A program made the position numbers and the translations under genes. A stretch of DNA of 37,320 nt, from positions 1 to 37,320 of the forward strand of contig JAAMPI010000454.1 in assembly GCA_013054445.1 (NCBI GenBank), read 5' to 3'. Shown piece by piece: positions 11,605 through 20,248 of this stretch. The notes below the pieces were generated by a model. The model worked only from the letters and a program-made list of their open reading frames with translations. It was not told where the DNA came from and did not search any database. Numbering within the stretch: the stretch's first letter is position 1; each line of letters starts with the position of its first letter. This DNA comes from Cudoniella acicularis. Taxonomy: Eukaryota; Ascomycota; Leotiomycetes; Helotiales; Helotiaceae.

Positions 11605-12234
11605 GCTACACCTGAGGTCACCACCGAAGACGGCTTCGAGTCGCAGTTCCAGACCAATCACCTCTCTCACTTCCTTCTCTTTTGCCTCTTCAAGCCCACC
11701 CTCCTCGCCTCTGCGACTCCCGAATTCGGCTCGCGCATCATCAACCTCTCCTCGCTCGGTCACCGCCGTGGGGAGCCGAACCTCAATAACATCAACCTCA
11801 CCGGCTGCTACGACAAGTGGAGAGCGTACGGAAGTAGTAAGACCTGCAACATTTGGATGGCCAACGAGATTGAGCGACGGCACGGCTCGAAAAACCTGCA
11901 CGCTTTCTCCGTGCACCCAGGTGGTGTCGTTACGCCGTTATGGAATTCCATGGACCCCGAAGATGTCACTCACCTACGAAGCCAGTCTGGCTTTGATGAG
12001 AGTCTTAAATCGCCTGAGCAGGGTGCTGCCACAACAGTATGGGGGGCCGTCGCCAAGTGCTTGGAAGGAGATGGTGGAAAATATTTAGATGACGTGCAGA
12101 TTGCAGGTCCATGGACTGCCGATCAGCCGTTCGCGCTACCTGGTTGGGCTCCTCATGCTTATGATGCGGCAAGAGAGAGCGAACTTTGGAGGTTGTCTTT
12201 AGATTGGGCTGGATTGAAGGATGCTGATGCTTAA
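11605..12234 (+). pseudogene. 5'-truncated short-chain dehydrogenase (retinol-dehydrogenase-like), 209 codons left
   Basis: The open frame begins right at the edge of the solo LTR, at ATPEVTTEDGFESQF. It continues through QTNHLSHFLLFCLFKP, the serine strand RIINLSSLGH, the active-site YGSSK (in WRAYGSSKTCNIW), and SVHPGGVVTPLW, to a normal C-terminus. The missing part is the first 100 or so residues: the TGxxxGIG cofactor loop and the NNAG motif. The sequence on the far side of the LTR (11193-11322) does not contain them. Without the cofactor loop the product should be inactive. The retained coding sequence has no internal stop, so truncation looks recent, or the fragment is still read from the LTR. 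An assembly or ectopic recombination join at the LTR is a possible alternative. Confidence 0.75.
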
Positions 12235-12728
12235 TCCGACTGTCTCTAGCAGCGGAGGACTGTTATGTTTTAGTTGACAATCAGAGCATCGAACATTAGG
12301 TGGCTGGTTTGAAATCCATGCGGGTGTCAGTGCTGGTATTAAGACTGATATCAATACTGATATTGAATTAACGTTGACGTTGACGTTAATGCAAGCTGCT
12401 TACTACTATGATAGTCGTGGAATCAGTTGTCGTTGGATTGGCCCGTGACTAGGTCCGCCAAATAACAATTATTACCCCTGCACAAGAGTAGTTGTGCCGA
12501 GCCCGTCGTCCGCTTGCACTTTAGCCGTGCTTACATAGCGTACTAGCGCGCTCTGTGGCATACGCCTACCCTGCACTGCTAGCATGATATGTCAGTCTCG
12601 AGGCCTTGTCACTTACACGCATCTTAATCATTCCCTCCCTCTCCCAATTTAAGAGCTTGCCCATCACCAACTGCAAACGTCCTTCCCCCCAAACCTATTG
12701 TCTCTGTTGTTCTATCCACTCTCTAGTT
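12235..12728. other. Intergenic region with small simple repeats
   Basis: This is the promoter region of the next gene. It contains ACGTTG repeated three times (12371-12387) beside two copies of an ACTGATAT-like word (about 12344-12367). A CT-rich leader precedes the ATG at 12729. An in-frame upstream ATG at 12606 was not chosen, because the 41 codons it would add look like leader and not protein. Confidence 0.4.
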
Positions 12729-13588
12729 ATGACCACGCCTCGTGTCCTGATTTTTGGCGGAAATGGTGGCATCGGTCGATTGATGGCTGCATTGATGCTC
12801 GCGAATTCCTGGCACGTGACCAGCGTTATCAGAGATACGAGACAAGAAGCCGATATTTTTCAGTTGGGACCAAAATTGGGTCCCAAGGCCGACGTCCTCG
12901 TTGTCGACCTGGCACACATGAAGGATGAGGATGCGAGCAAAATCGTCACACAAGTGAAACCTAACTATGTTGTTTTCGCGGCAGGTGAGCAAACCCCATC
13001 CACTGTTGGAAATGCGAAAAAATTCTTGCTAAACTAACTCACCGGCCACTAGGGAATATGAGCAACGTCAATGCGGTCGATCGTGATGCCGCAAAGAAAG
13101 TTATAAAGGCATCCGTATTCTCTTCAGATGTCAGAAAATTCATCATGATATCATTTCCTGCTTCGCGCAGAAAGAGGGCGCCTTGGTGGGATGAAACCGA
13201 TTACCAAAACTATCTCGACGAGATTAGAGCATTTCCAGAAATAGCGAAGGCCAAGCTAGACGCTGATGAATACCTGGTGGCCATGGCTAAGCAGAGGAAC
13301 GATAATAGCCCAAGTGTCTTCCAAGCAATTAGTCTACGACCTAGCTGGCTCACAAATGCTTCTAAGGGTAAAGTTCATCTAGGCAAGACGAACTTTTCAG
13401 GGCAAGTATCTCGTGCCGATGTTGCGGCTGTAGTTGTCAGTCTTCTCTCACGAGATGATACTACCGGCTGGTTTGACCTTGTTGAGGGCAGCGATGATGT
13501 CGAAACCGCTGTGGATAAGGCCGTACGAGACAACATGAGCTCTATCGAGGGGGAAGATCTTGAGCAAATGTATAGCAAAGCAAGATAG
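12729..13588 (+). CDS. NmrA/SDR_a5-like NAD(P)-binding protein, 263 aa
   Basis: The CDS is join(12729..12984,13053..13588), with a 68-nt intron (GTGAGC, branch CTAAC, acceptor CACTAG). The protein opens with a Rossmann loop, VLIFGGNGGIG (residues 6-16). It continues with a strand ending VVDLAH and VVFAAG at the splice junction, then the long atypical-SDR body. The C-terminal part contains ISLRPSWLTN and a VSRADVAAVVV helix, both typical of the YwnB/YMR090W-like atypical SDR group. In that group the catalytic YxxxK is often absent, and none is clear here. Members bind NAD(P)H and act as small oxidoreductases or redox-sensing proteins; the role here is unknown. The gene lies between the truncated SDR and the bZIP gene and converges on the latter. 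Confidence 0.8.
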
Positions 13589-13950
13589 AGTCCAGCAAGC
13601 TTGGACCGAATGGGAGTGGTTTGTGACGTACTTGTAGCATAGCTTCATGATGCGTTTCCTTCCTTCTGCAAGATACTTTTGAAATCTCACGCTGTTTTAT
13701 GGTGCATAAGAGATGCGAGAATGCAGCTCTGTGCTCGAGTTTATATCCGCAATCACTTAATAGAACACATTTGCGGTTTTAATGTTCAAAATTTCGCTTA
13801 ATATAGGATTGTTACAGCGTCACCACCTATTGCTAATTTGACAAAAATTAAACACCAAGTCCTCTAGTACTAAAAAATCGAACAGGTAGCCCCATGTCCC
13901 TTGTTCACGCTCGTAATGTCACCCATTAGAAGGGTAAAACTTTTCCATCT
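13589..13950. other. Convergent intergenic region, nothing recognised
   Basis: This is the AT-rich 3' flank of the NmrA-like gene (+) and the bZIP gene (-). I see no RNA gene, repeat or open frame worth reporting. Confidence 0.4.
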
Positions 13951-15113
13951 TTATGTTATAAACTTATCAAAGCACAGGGCAATTTCACCTCGCCTTGCTC
14001 TCCAGCGATTGGTAGACTCAAATATCTCCCAACATCCCTCTATCGACCCTCCCCAATTCTTCAAGAATCCCTTCGTCACCTCCCAGCCAGCAGCATCCCA
14101 CGGCTCTCCCCAGACGATTATGCCTGTCCTCCCGGTTCCCGTACTAAAAAGCCCAACCAAGTCTCCACAAAGCTCCATCACATCAAATGTGTCTCCTGCT
14201 CGGATGAGATTCTGCCGCATCCGAGGCACAGGCAAACAATCAATCCAAGGATGATGGGGAACACTAATCTGAAGATCTGTAGGTCTCAGGGCTGAAGGTA
14301 GAGCGAGGATCTGGCCTACAGCACGACTCGGTGAACAAAATGTAGATATCGCATCGTCATCCATGATAGCTTCAGATGGGATTCCTAGCGTAAGAGAATT
14401 GCTGATGAGAGCTCGGAACACGTTGATTTTGACGAGAACCAGAAGCTTTTCGGTACAAGGGGAACCCATCATACGACTACTTTGTGCCCACTCTCGTAAC
14501 AGATCTATAGTTCTGGCATCATCTAAACCGCATGCGGCAGCTACCCGAGCACGCTCGCAATCTTTGACTCGAGAATGGCCCGCAGCTGAATTGAAGACAC
14601 GAAATAGATCGACGTCTTGCCACCGAGTCGTGTCCGAACACGAGCAGACAGAATTGCGATGTATAGCTTTTATCTCCGGCAAGCTATTGCCCTCCGGTGA
14701 GCTGTTTTCGTCCGGCGAGCTGTGACCCTTGGCGCTTCCCTCAGGCGAGCCTTTTTTTCTTTAATGTGGCGTGTTTGTAGAAGCTTGAAGATGGTGCCAT
14801 GTGAGGCTGCGATCGCAGAAGTGCCTTTCTTGTCCCTGAGAAGAAGGGAAGCATGCATTAGTGCATCGTCGTGACAAACAAGTTGCTCCATAGAGAGGAA
14901 ACAGTGCTTACGCCAGGTTCTCTGATGCAGTCGATTTTGTACCTTTCTTCTCTCAGCAGCACTAGACAAGCCAGACCAATCATCTTCTGGTCCTTTGATT
15001 ACATCTTGCTGTGGCATATACTGTATGGCTATCTGCGAATAATTTGTCAAGTCGTCCTTGAAAGCGGGGCTAGGAAGACACACAGAGGTATCTTTTACAG
15101 GCGGCGAGGCCAT
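13951..15113 (-). CDS. bZIP transcription factor with DUF3425 C-terminal domain, with an apparent frameshift
   Basis: Exon 1 (15113-14912) encodes DDWSGLSSAAERRKVQNRLH and then QRTWR, the basic region of fungal AP-1-like bZIP factors (N60 to R68). The intron 14836-14911 (76 nt) has GTAAGC, an ACTAAT branch and acceptor TTCTCAG. It gives a good continuation, RTRKALLRSQPH. That frame stops at 14741-14743, while the rest is open one frame over down to 13951. The second part contains the DUF3425 hallmarks HHPWIDCLPVPRMRQNLI and GIIVWGEPWDAAGWEVTKGF. The two frames meet at a run of seven T (14752-14758); one base fewer would join them. An alternative acceptor at 14751 would also join them, but it deletes the start of the zipper region. 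Start ATG at 15113 has a good context (A at -3); an upstream in-frame ATG at 15302 adds 63 unconvincing residues. The role is DNA binding, with unknown targets. Confidence 0.72.
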
Positions 15114-15512
15114 GTTAGAGATTCGCTGAGGTTTTGGGTAGAACCGTAAGCAGGAAGCAGGTGCTCGAAGTAGAATCGAAAGAGAAAACCCGGGAGGCTC
15201 ATGACATGTTGTCTGCTTATGGTTGGGAGCCGTCAAAACGTTCAGGGGAGGCAAGATCGGAAGATCTCCGGTGCCGCTTCTTTGCATTGCGCTAAATGTC
15301 ATGTAGTCTGCTTACGCGCTAATTTAACGTCCGATCTGGTGCCGTCAAGTGGTGGAAACTAAGACGATGCAAGTACGGCACACGATATCATTTGCCGAGG
15401 GAAGCTGAGAAAACACAGCGGTGACGGCATAAAGCGGTCATCTGTGGTTAATTGATATCTTAGGGCCATCTTTCAGGGATTCCCGCGTGATTTGGGCTAC
15501 TACTGGCATAAC

Positions 15513-15634
15513 CTCCGCCTAGTTTAAACTCTTGTTTCTAAGGCGGGGTAAAAATTAAATTACCAGTGGTTCGTCAGTTTCCCCAGACTGCCGCGCTAAT
15601 GCATGCTACTTACATTCTAATACCATTACAGTTA
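15513..15634 (+). repeat. Diverged direct repeat, copy 1
   Basis: This segment runs from CTCCGCCT through TTGTTTCTAAGGCGGG, a GTGGTTCGTCAG stretch and CCAGACTGCCGCGCTAATG, to TTACATTCTAATACCATTA. The same order of words recurs about 174 bases downstream. It lies in the promoter region between the bZIP gene (-) and the aldo/keto reductase relic (+). Confidence 0.7.
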
Positions 15635-15686
15635 GGCTACTAAACGGCCACTCCTCGAATGACGATGCCCATTCGTAGCGTAAAAT

Positions 15687-15800
15687 TCCGCCTACCAGAA
15701 TTTTGTTTCTAAGGCGGGTTAAAGATTGCTGGTGGTTCCTCAGCTCCCAGACTGGCGTGCTAATGTATACTGCTTACATTCTAATACTATTATGGTTGAG
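15687..15800 (+). repeat. Diverged direct repeat, copy 2
   Basis: This is the second copy of the repeat at 15513-15634. It shares TCCGCCTA, TTGTTTCTAAGGCGGG, GGTGGTTCCTCAG, CCCAGACTGGCGTGCTAATG and CTTACATTCTAATACTATTA with small gaps. A short third piece, TAATGCATGCTGCTTACA, sits at 16123-16140. Confidence 0.7.
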
Positions 15801-15941
15801 AGTGTAATGACTCGAAACCCTGCAGAGGTCCACTTTTCGATTTGCTTTTCATGAACCACATCTTTCACTTCTTTTATTAATAGTCCATTCACTTTCCATT
15901 TATCCTTCCTACCAATCATCAATCATCAATCATCGACTATT

Positions 15942-16037
15942 ATGAAATACGTCCAACTCGGCAGTAGCGGCCTCCGCATTGCACCAATAGGTGTGGGTTG
16001 CATGGGTTTCGGTAACCCACAGGGTCGTTTCAAATAA
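15942..16037 (+). pseudogene. N-terminal relic of an aldo/keto reductase
   Basis: After a pyrimidine-rich leader an ATG opens a 31-residue frame that begins MKYVQLGSSGLRIAPIGVG and continues CMGFGNPQGRFK, the first strand and loop of an aldo/keto reductase. It stops at TAA where the family usually has tryptophan (TGG). The next codons still read SIPEEEVFHA before a second stop. Nothing of the barrel follows. The sequence differs from the intact reductase just downstream, so this was probably a separate paralogue and not an exon of that gene. Confidence 0.7.
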
Positions 16038-16212
16038 TCAATACCAGAGGAAGAGGTCTTCCATGCCTGACTTATCTTGGTGCCACACGAGTCAACCCTA
16101 AACGCGGCTTGCTACACGTCATTAATGCATGCTGCTTACAGCTGCTTACTGAAATTCGACCAATTAAGAACTTCTATGTACCTTTGTCTCCAGAGGCGCC
16201 ATTTCATAAAGA

Positions 16213-16260
16213 TGACGTAATGACGATTCCGTCGTTAGAGGGCCAACAGTGAATATAAAA
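16213..16260 (+). promoter_or_regulatory. CRE/AP-1-like site and TATA box of the aldo/keto reductase
   Basis: TGACGTAA (16213-16220) is immediately followed by TGACG, a typical bZIP (CRE/ATF) target. TATAAAA lies at 16254-16260, about 85 bases before the ATG at 16345. The TATA box touches another ATG at 16260, which makes that ATG an unlikely translation start. Confidence 0.5.
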
Positions 16261-16344
16261 TGCGACGGTTTCCTCCGGTGACAACGGTTAAGATCAATTC
16301 ACCAGGTCATCATTTACTAAGTAGGCTCTTTAGCGGTATCGGTC

Positions 16345-17514
16345 ATGTCTTCCAAAATGCAATACATGAGGCATGTTCCCCAAGCACTTTAGTTTTCGAT
16401 ATCAATGCTCAGACACAAACTGACATTTCCCGCAGAGTTGGCAGCTCCGGCCTCAAAGTCTCCAGAATCATTATCGGTTGCATGACCTACGGCGACAAAA
16501 ATTGGCAACCCTGGGTCCTCGACCAGGAAGAAGCCTTCCCAATTCTAAAGCACGCCTACGACGCCGGGATCAACACCTTTGATGTTGCCGATACCTACTC
16601 TAATGGACGCTCTGAGGAGATCCTTGGCGCCTTCTTAAAGGAGTACAGGATTCCTCGTAATAAGGTTGTCATCATGACGAAGGTGTTCCATTACGTCAAC
16701 CCTGCAAGAGGTGCCGTTGATGCAGCGGGCCAGGGGAGAAACGATGACGTGCAAGTAAACCAAGTTGGACTATCAAGAAAGCACATTTTCGACGCCGTGG
16801 ATGCCAGCATTGCCCGCCTCGGAACATACATCGACGTCCTCCAAACGCACCGACTTGATCATGAAGTGTCCCTCGAAGAAGCAATGAAAGCCCTCAATGA
16901 CGTTGTCGAGAGTGGAAAAGCCAGATATATCGGTGCCAGCTCCGTAAGCCTTCTCCACCTAATCTCGTCTCTTACCACTACTAAGAAGGATTGAACTAAC
17001 ACTGTTCTCAAAGATGGCAGCCTGGGAGTTCCAAATGGCACAGAACATAGCCGAAAAGCACAACTGGCACAGATTTATCTCGATGCAAGGCTTCTACAAC
17101 CTCCTCTACCGCGAAGAAGAGCGCGAAATGAATCCCTACTGCGCCGCCACCTCAGTCGGTCTCTTTCCTTGGTCACCCCTCGCCGCCGGTGTGCTCACTC
17201 ATTCATGGGAAGATCGCACTGACGAGCGCGAGAAAACTGATATTTTCTTGAAGTTGTTATTCAGAAACAAGGAAATCCAGGGTGATAAGGAAATTGTGCA
17301 AAGGGTACAGAAGGTAGCTGAGAAAAGGGGGTTTAGTATGGCTATTATTGCGATTGCTTGGGTTTTGTCTAAGGGGATCATGGCGCCCATTTGTGGGCTG
17401 TATACGAAGCAGCAGGTAGATGATAGTGTGAAGGCATTGAGTGTTCAGCTTACGGAGGAGGAAATTAAGTATTTGGAGGAGGTCTATGTTTCGAAAGCTG
17501 TGATGGGATACTAA
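16345..17514 (+). CDS. Aldo/keto reductase, 344 aa, with a probable GC-AG first intron
   Basis: The proposed CDS is join(16345..16370,16436..16943,17014..17514). Intron 1 (65 nt) starts GCATGT after ATGAG, has a CTGAC branch and ends CCCGCAG. Splicing makes the N-terminus SSKMQYMRVGSSGLKVS, which matches the start of fungal aldo/keto reductases. Reading through from 16260 instead adds 59 foreign residues. Intron 2 (70 nt) is a standard GTAAGC-AAG intron. The catalytic tetrad is complete: D58, Y63, K91 and H147 (QTHR). The (beta/alpha)8 body and the phosphate-binding C-terminal region (MAPICGLYTKQQVDD) are intact. The enzyme should reduce aldehydes or ketones with NADPH; its substrate is unknown. 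A bZIP gene lies about 1.2 kb upstream, divergently oriented. Confidence 0.83.
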
Positions 17515-17758
17515 GTGGGGAGGCTTGGTGTAGAACGTAGTAACTTTCGGTGTTAGAACATCCAACTACGGATTTCATCATTGCTGTTCCGGTTTGCTTC
17601 TCGTACATCGAGAAACCTGGTGCGAAAACTTTCGTCGATGTCTCCTGTAAGCCCTGTATTTGTGCGCTTGTACAGCTCCTATGGGCCCTGTAAAGCTGAA
17701 CCTATGTGCAACTATAGTGGCCTCAGGCACTAAGACTTGGGTTCGGCATAACCCGTTA

Positions 17759-18030
17759 CGAGCCTGGTCCGATAAGTCTAAGTTTCTAGGGCATTTTTAA
17801 GCGATTTTCAGGCTTCCACGACCTCGCCTTCAGGCTTACGAAAACTCAAGTCGTCGCAAACACTTCAAAAGTTTAAAACACTCAGTAGTAGTTATACTCT
17901 AGGAGCTAGAAACTATGAGTTGTTTAAGGCAAAAGTGCTTTCTATTCCCTAAGTTCTAAAAGCTTTGTAAATTGTGGTGTTGTTTACTAGTAAAATGCGC
18001 TAAAAACTTGGACTTATCAGACCAGGCTCG
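17759..18030. mobile_element. MITE copy A (272 bp) with about 40-bp terminal inverted repeats
   Basis: The ends are near-perfect inverted repeats: CGAGCCTGGTCCGATAAGTC on the left, and on the right the reverse complement of CGAGCCTGGTCTGATAAGTC, continuing about 40 bp with few mismatches. TTA flanks both ends (17756-17758 and 18031-18033), a 3-bp duplication of the kind made by PIF/Harbinger elements, although a TA duplication is hard to exclude. There is no coding capacity. The same family is found at 21895-22167. Confidence 0.8.
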
Positions 18031-18636
18031 TTAGTGTCATCAAATCCAGGATAAGGAGGAGAGGCGCAATTTGTATCATTAGAAAGGGCTTACTTCCCTA
18101 GAAGACGCAAACCTGGTCACCGACTTCAGTTCTAAGCGATACCCATCTGAATCTGCCATTCTCGGAAACAAAGAAACGCCTTGTATCACGAACTCTGCCT
18201 TCGGCTTGATTTATGTCAGTTCAGGGTATTGCACCTTACCCATTGTCGTTTAGCGTGGAACAGCTCCTGAGATTACCATCTCTCAACACTACTCCTTAGA
18301 ATTAGTTCTACAGTTATTCCAATATATTCAGAACTCTAATCAACCTTCAATTGCACCAATATTGCCTGATCAGACAGTTATGAGCCCGGCTTGACACCAA
18401 AATCTTCCGTCTGCACAAAAAGATCAGAATATTGCCAAGAAAACCCTGAAACACGAATAATTCCTTCGACGCGAAACTTCGAAGTAAAAGATAAAACCAA
18501 CCACACATCCGAACCGTCTGCGAATCGAATTCCAGTATTTAAATACTTCATCTGTCGATAACCAAAAAGAGGAATCCAAAGAAGAGATTTCCGACACAGA
18601 GTTCGAAAGTGAAGTAAATATAGCCCGGAGAACAAA
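18031..18636 (+). mobile_element. Copia-type retrotransposon relic: LTR end, primer-binding site and leader
   Basis: A CA end at 18375-18376 is followed directly by GTTATGAGCCCGGCTTGAC (18377-18395). GTTATGAGCCC is complementary to the anticodon arm of initiator tRNA-Met, the half-tRNA primer used by Copia elements. The preceding AT-rich 300 bases may be the 3' part of the 5' LTR. Its left end was not located and may be interrupted by MITE copy A. About 240 bases of leader separate the primer site from the gag relic. Confidence 0.55.
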
Positions 18637-19095
18637 ATGTCGACCAACAATGAAGCCAACAGCAAAAGCTCTAGAGCTAGGATGCTTAGGGATCCAGCGG
18701 ACTAGGAGAACTATTTGGAAATAAAAAGAACAATATTAAGAAAGGTTCCTAGGGCCTAGGAACATGTCTCCTGAAACCAATAAAGACCGACACCTGGAGA
18801 TGTGAAGGATAAAACGACTCTTGCACGCAATAAGGATAAGAATAGGGCTCTAAAACCACAAGATCAGAGATCTCCAACGAAGCTTTCATACTTCACATCC
18901 GAATAGGATAGGTTTAAGTACAGAGAACTTATCACTATATATAATGCGGAGAGCAAGGGGTTCGAAGCAATAGAGCAAGCCTGTGGAGAGCTTTGTGCCA
19001 AGATCCAAGAAACAATAGACTCACGTCTATTGCTACTGACGTTCCAAAAGGAGAACGCATATGAGATGCTCTTGGCGCTACGGAGAGAAATGAAA
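18637..19095 (+). pseudogene. Copia-like gag relic
   Basis: An ATG at 18637 opens a gag-like reading MSTNNEANSKSSRARMLRDP, then stops at TAG where tryptophan is expected (PAD-stop-ENYLEIKRTIL), and again at RA-stop-EHV. After a broken part it continues in one frame as YRELITIYNAESKGFEAIEQ and AKIQETIDSRLLLLTFQKE, then AYEMLLALRREMK, the region found in Copia gag proteins just before the zinc knuckle. Stops explained by TGG-to-TAG fit RIP. It ends where the transposase relic begins. No protease, integrase or reverse transcriptase is visible. Confidence 0.6.
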
Positions 19096-19107
19096 AGTCA
19101 CGTGACC

Positions 19108-20155
19108 ACCTTCCACTTTTCCTTAGGTTTCCTAAAAGTATACCTGATATTATCCTTAGTAAATAATATCTACTATATAGATTAGAATAAGAGTAAAAAA
19201 TATCGCTTTTTTATTAACGTAATTCTAAGGCCTTTATTTAAAAAAGAATTAAGTTAGTTTAAATATACTATTAATAGAAAGCTAGAGAGAATAACGTCTA
19301 ATAGCTATAGTTGATAGGTTAAGTATAATAGAAGAACTAAGAATATAATCTTTAAGTCCTAGTACTTATTAATAAAAGCCATATTTATATAACTTAAATA
19401 GTCGTCTAAGTCTTCGAGATCCTTTACCTAAGTATCTTATAAATCGTATGATTCGCCTTTATATATAAGAGTCGTAGGGAGCTTCTGTCTAATAGTAGAG
19501 ACGCAAGTAAGAAGAGAAATAAATTGGCGGTTTCCGTCTTCTATAGCCAAGCGTACTCGTCCTGACTTATATGCCTCTTGTGACATAATCCCTTTAAGGC
19601 TTTTGAGTGGCCCGATTAAGAACCTCTTCTTATCCTAATTATAAACATTTTCAGTAGTAATATAATTGTCTTCGAGGGTATAGAGTAGCTAGAATAAGAC
19701 ACGTGTTAGTAGCTAATTCTTAGTTATACGAGAAAGCAACACGAAAAAGCACTTAATTAAGTCATAGAATAGTTTATAAGTAGGGTTATATTGGCCCTTG
19801 ACACGTAAATTATCAATATTACGCAAGTATAAGCTCTTTAGCTTACTTTAGTGCCGACTATAAAACTAACTTACCTAGTTCTTCCCTACGTCACGTCCTA
19901 TAATCTCTTCTATAAAGTTCCTGACCATCTGATTAGAGGGATCCCACACTCGGTAGGGTGATTAATCTGATTGATTAGGACGCGTTCTTAGGCATTCGTA
20001 AGACATTAGTGATGTTCGGACTAGAATTCCTCTCTAGAGATGGTTTTGCCTCTAGCGCGCCGGGACAGCGTAGAGCGGTCTAATTCGTACTTTCTGGCTA
20101 CAGCAGCGTAATTAAGCTTCGAAAAGCTCTCTAATTCAGCTAGCGCCTTCTGCAT
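19108..20155 (-). pseudogene. Fot1/pogo-type DDE transposase relic, RIP-damaged
   Basis: On the minus strand an ATG at 20155 opens the pipsqueak-type helix-turn-helix of pogo-family transposases (MQKALAELESFS, then YAAVARKYELDRSTLSRRARG). Next come a CENP-B-like second DNA-binding region with several stops and the catalytic core near 19660-19410 (KKRFLIGPLKSLKGIMSQEA, AYKSGRVRLAIEDGN, TTLIYKGESYDL). The C-terminal end (NMALL..., then LLDVILSS, ending at FRKPKEKW) lies near 19108-19350. Many stops are TAG or TAA where glutamine or tryptophan is expected. A stretch normally carrying the middle catalytic aspartate (D-G-H-S-S-H region) is missing, so there is also an internal deletion. The region is very AT- and TA-rich. 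Confidence 0.75.
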
Positions 20156-20214
20156 ACGCTCTTCGTGGGTGATTTTGTGGGTGTTTAAAGTGGGTGAGTT
20201 GTGTTACGAAAAAG

Positions 20215-20248
20215 CGTGTATTTAAGTGGGACGTGCATTTAAGTGGGA
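20215..20248. repeat. 17-bp tandem direct repeat next to the transposase relic
   Basis: CGTGTATTTAAGTGGGA is followed at once by CGTGCATTTAAGTGGGA, one base different. A weaker third version lies at 20191-20207. The position just outside the transposase start suggests subterminal repeats where the transposase binds; the matching far end was not identified. Confidence 0.55.

Noticed and set aside
12606..12728. Upstream in-frame ATG for the NmrA-like gene
   Set aside because: The added 41 residues look like a translated pyrimidine-rich leader, and the Rossmann fold starts naturally at the ATG at 12729.
16260..16444. Upstream ATG that would extend the aldo/keto reductase by 59 codons
   Set aside because: It overlaps the TATA box, and the added residues have no family similarity; the GC-AG splice model gives a family-typical start.
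8555..17514. Secondary-metabolite gene cluster
   Set aside because: Only tailoring-type reductases and a regulator are present; no polyketide, peptide, terpene or other core synthase is visible.
18378..18665. 95-codon hydrophobic frame on the minus strand
   Set aside because: It lies opposite the Copia leader and gag start on the plus strand, which explain this DNA better.
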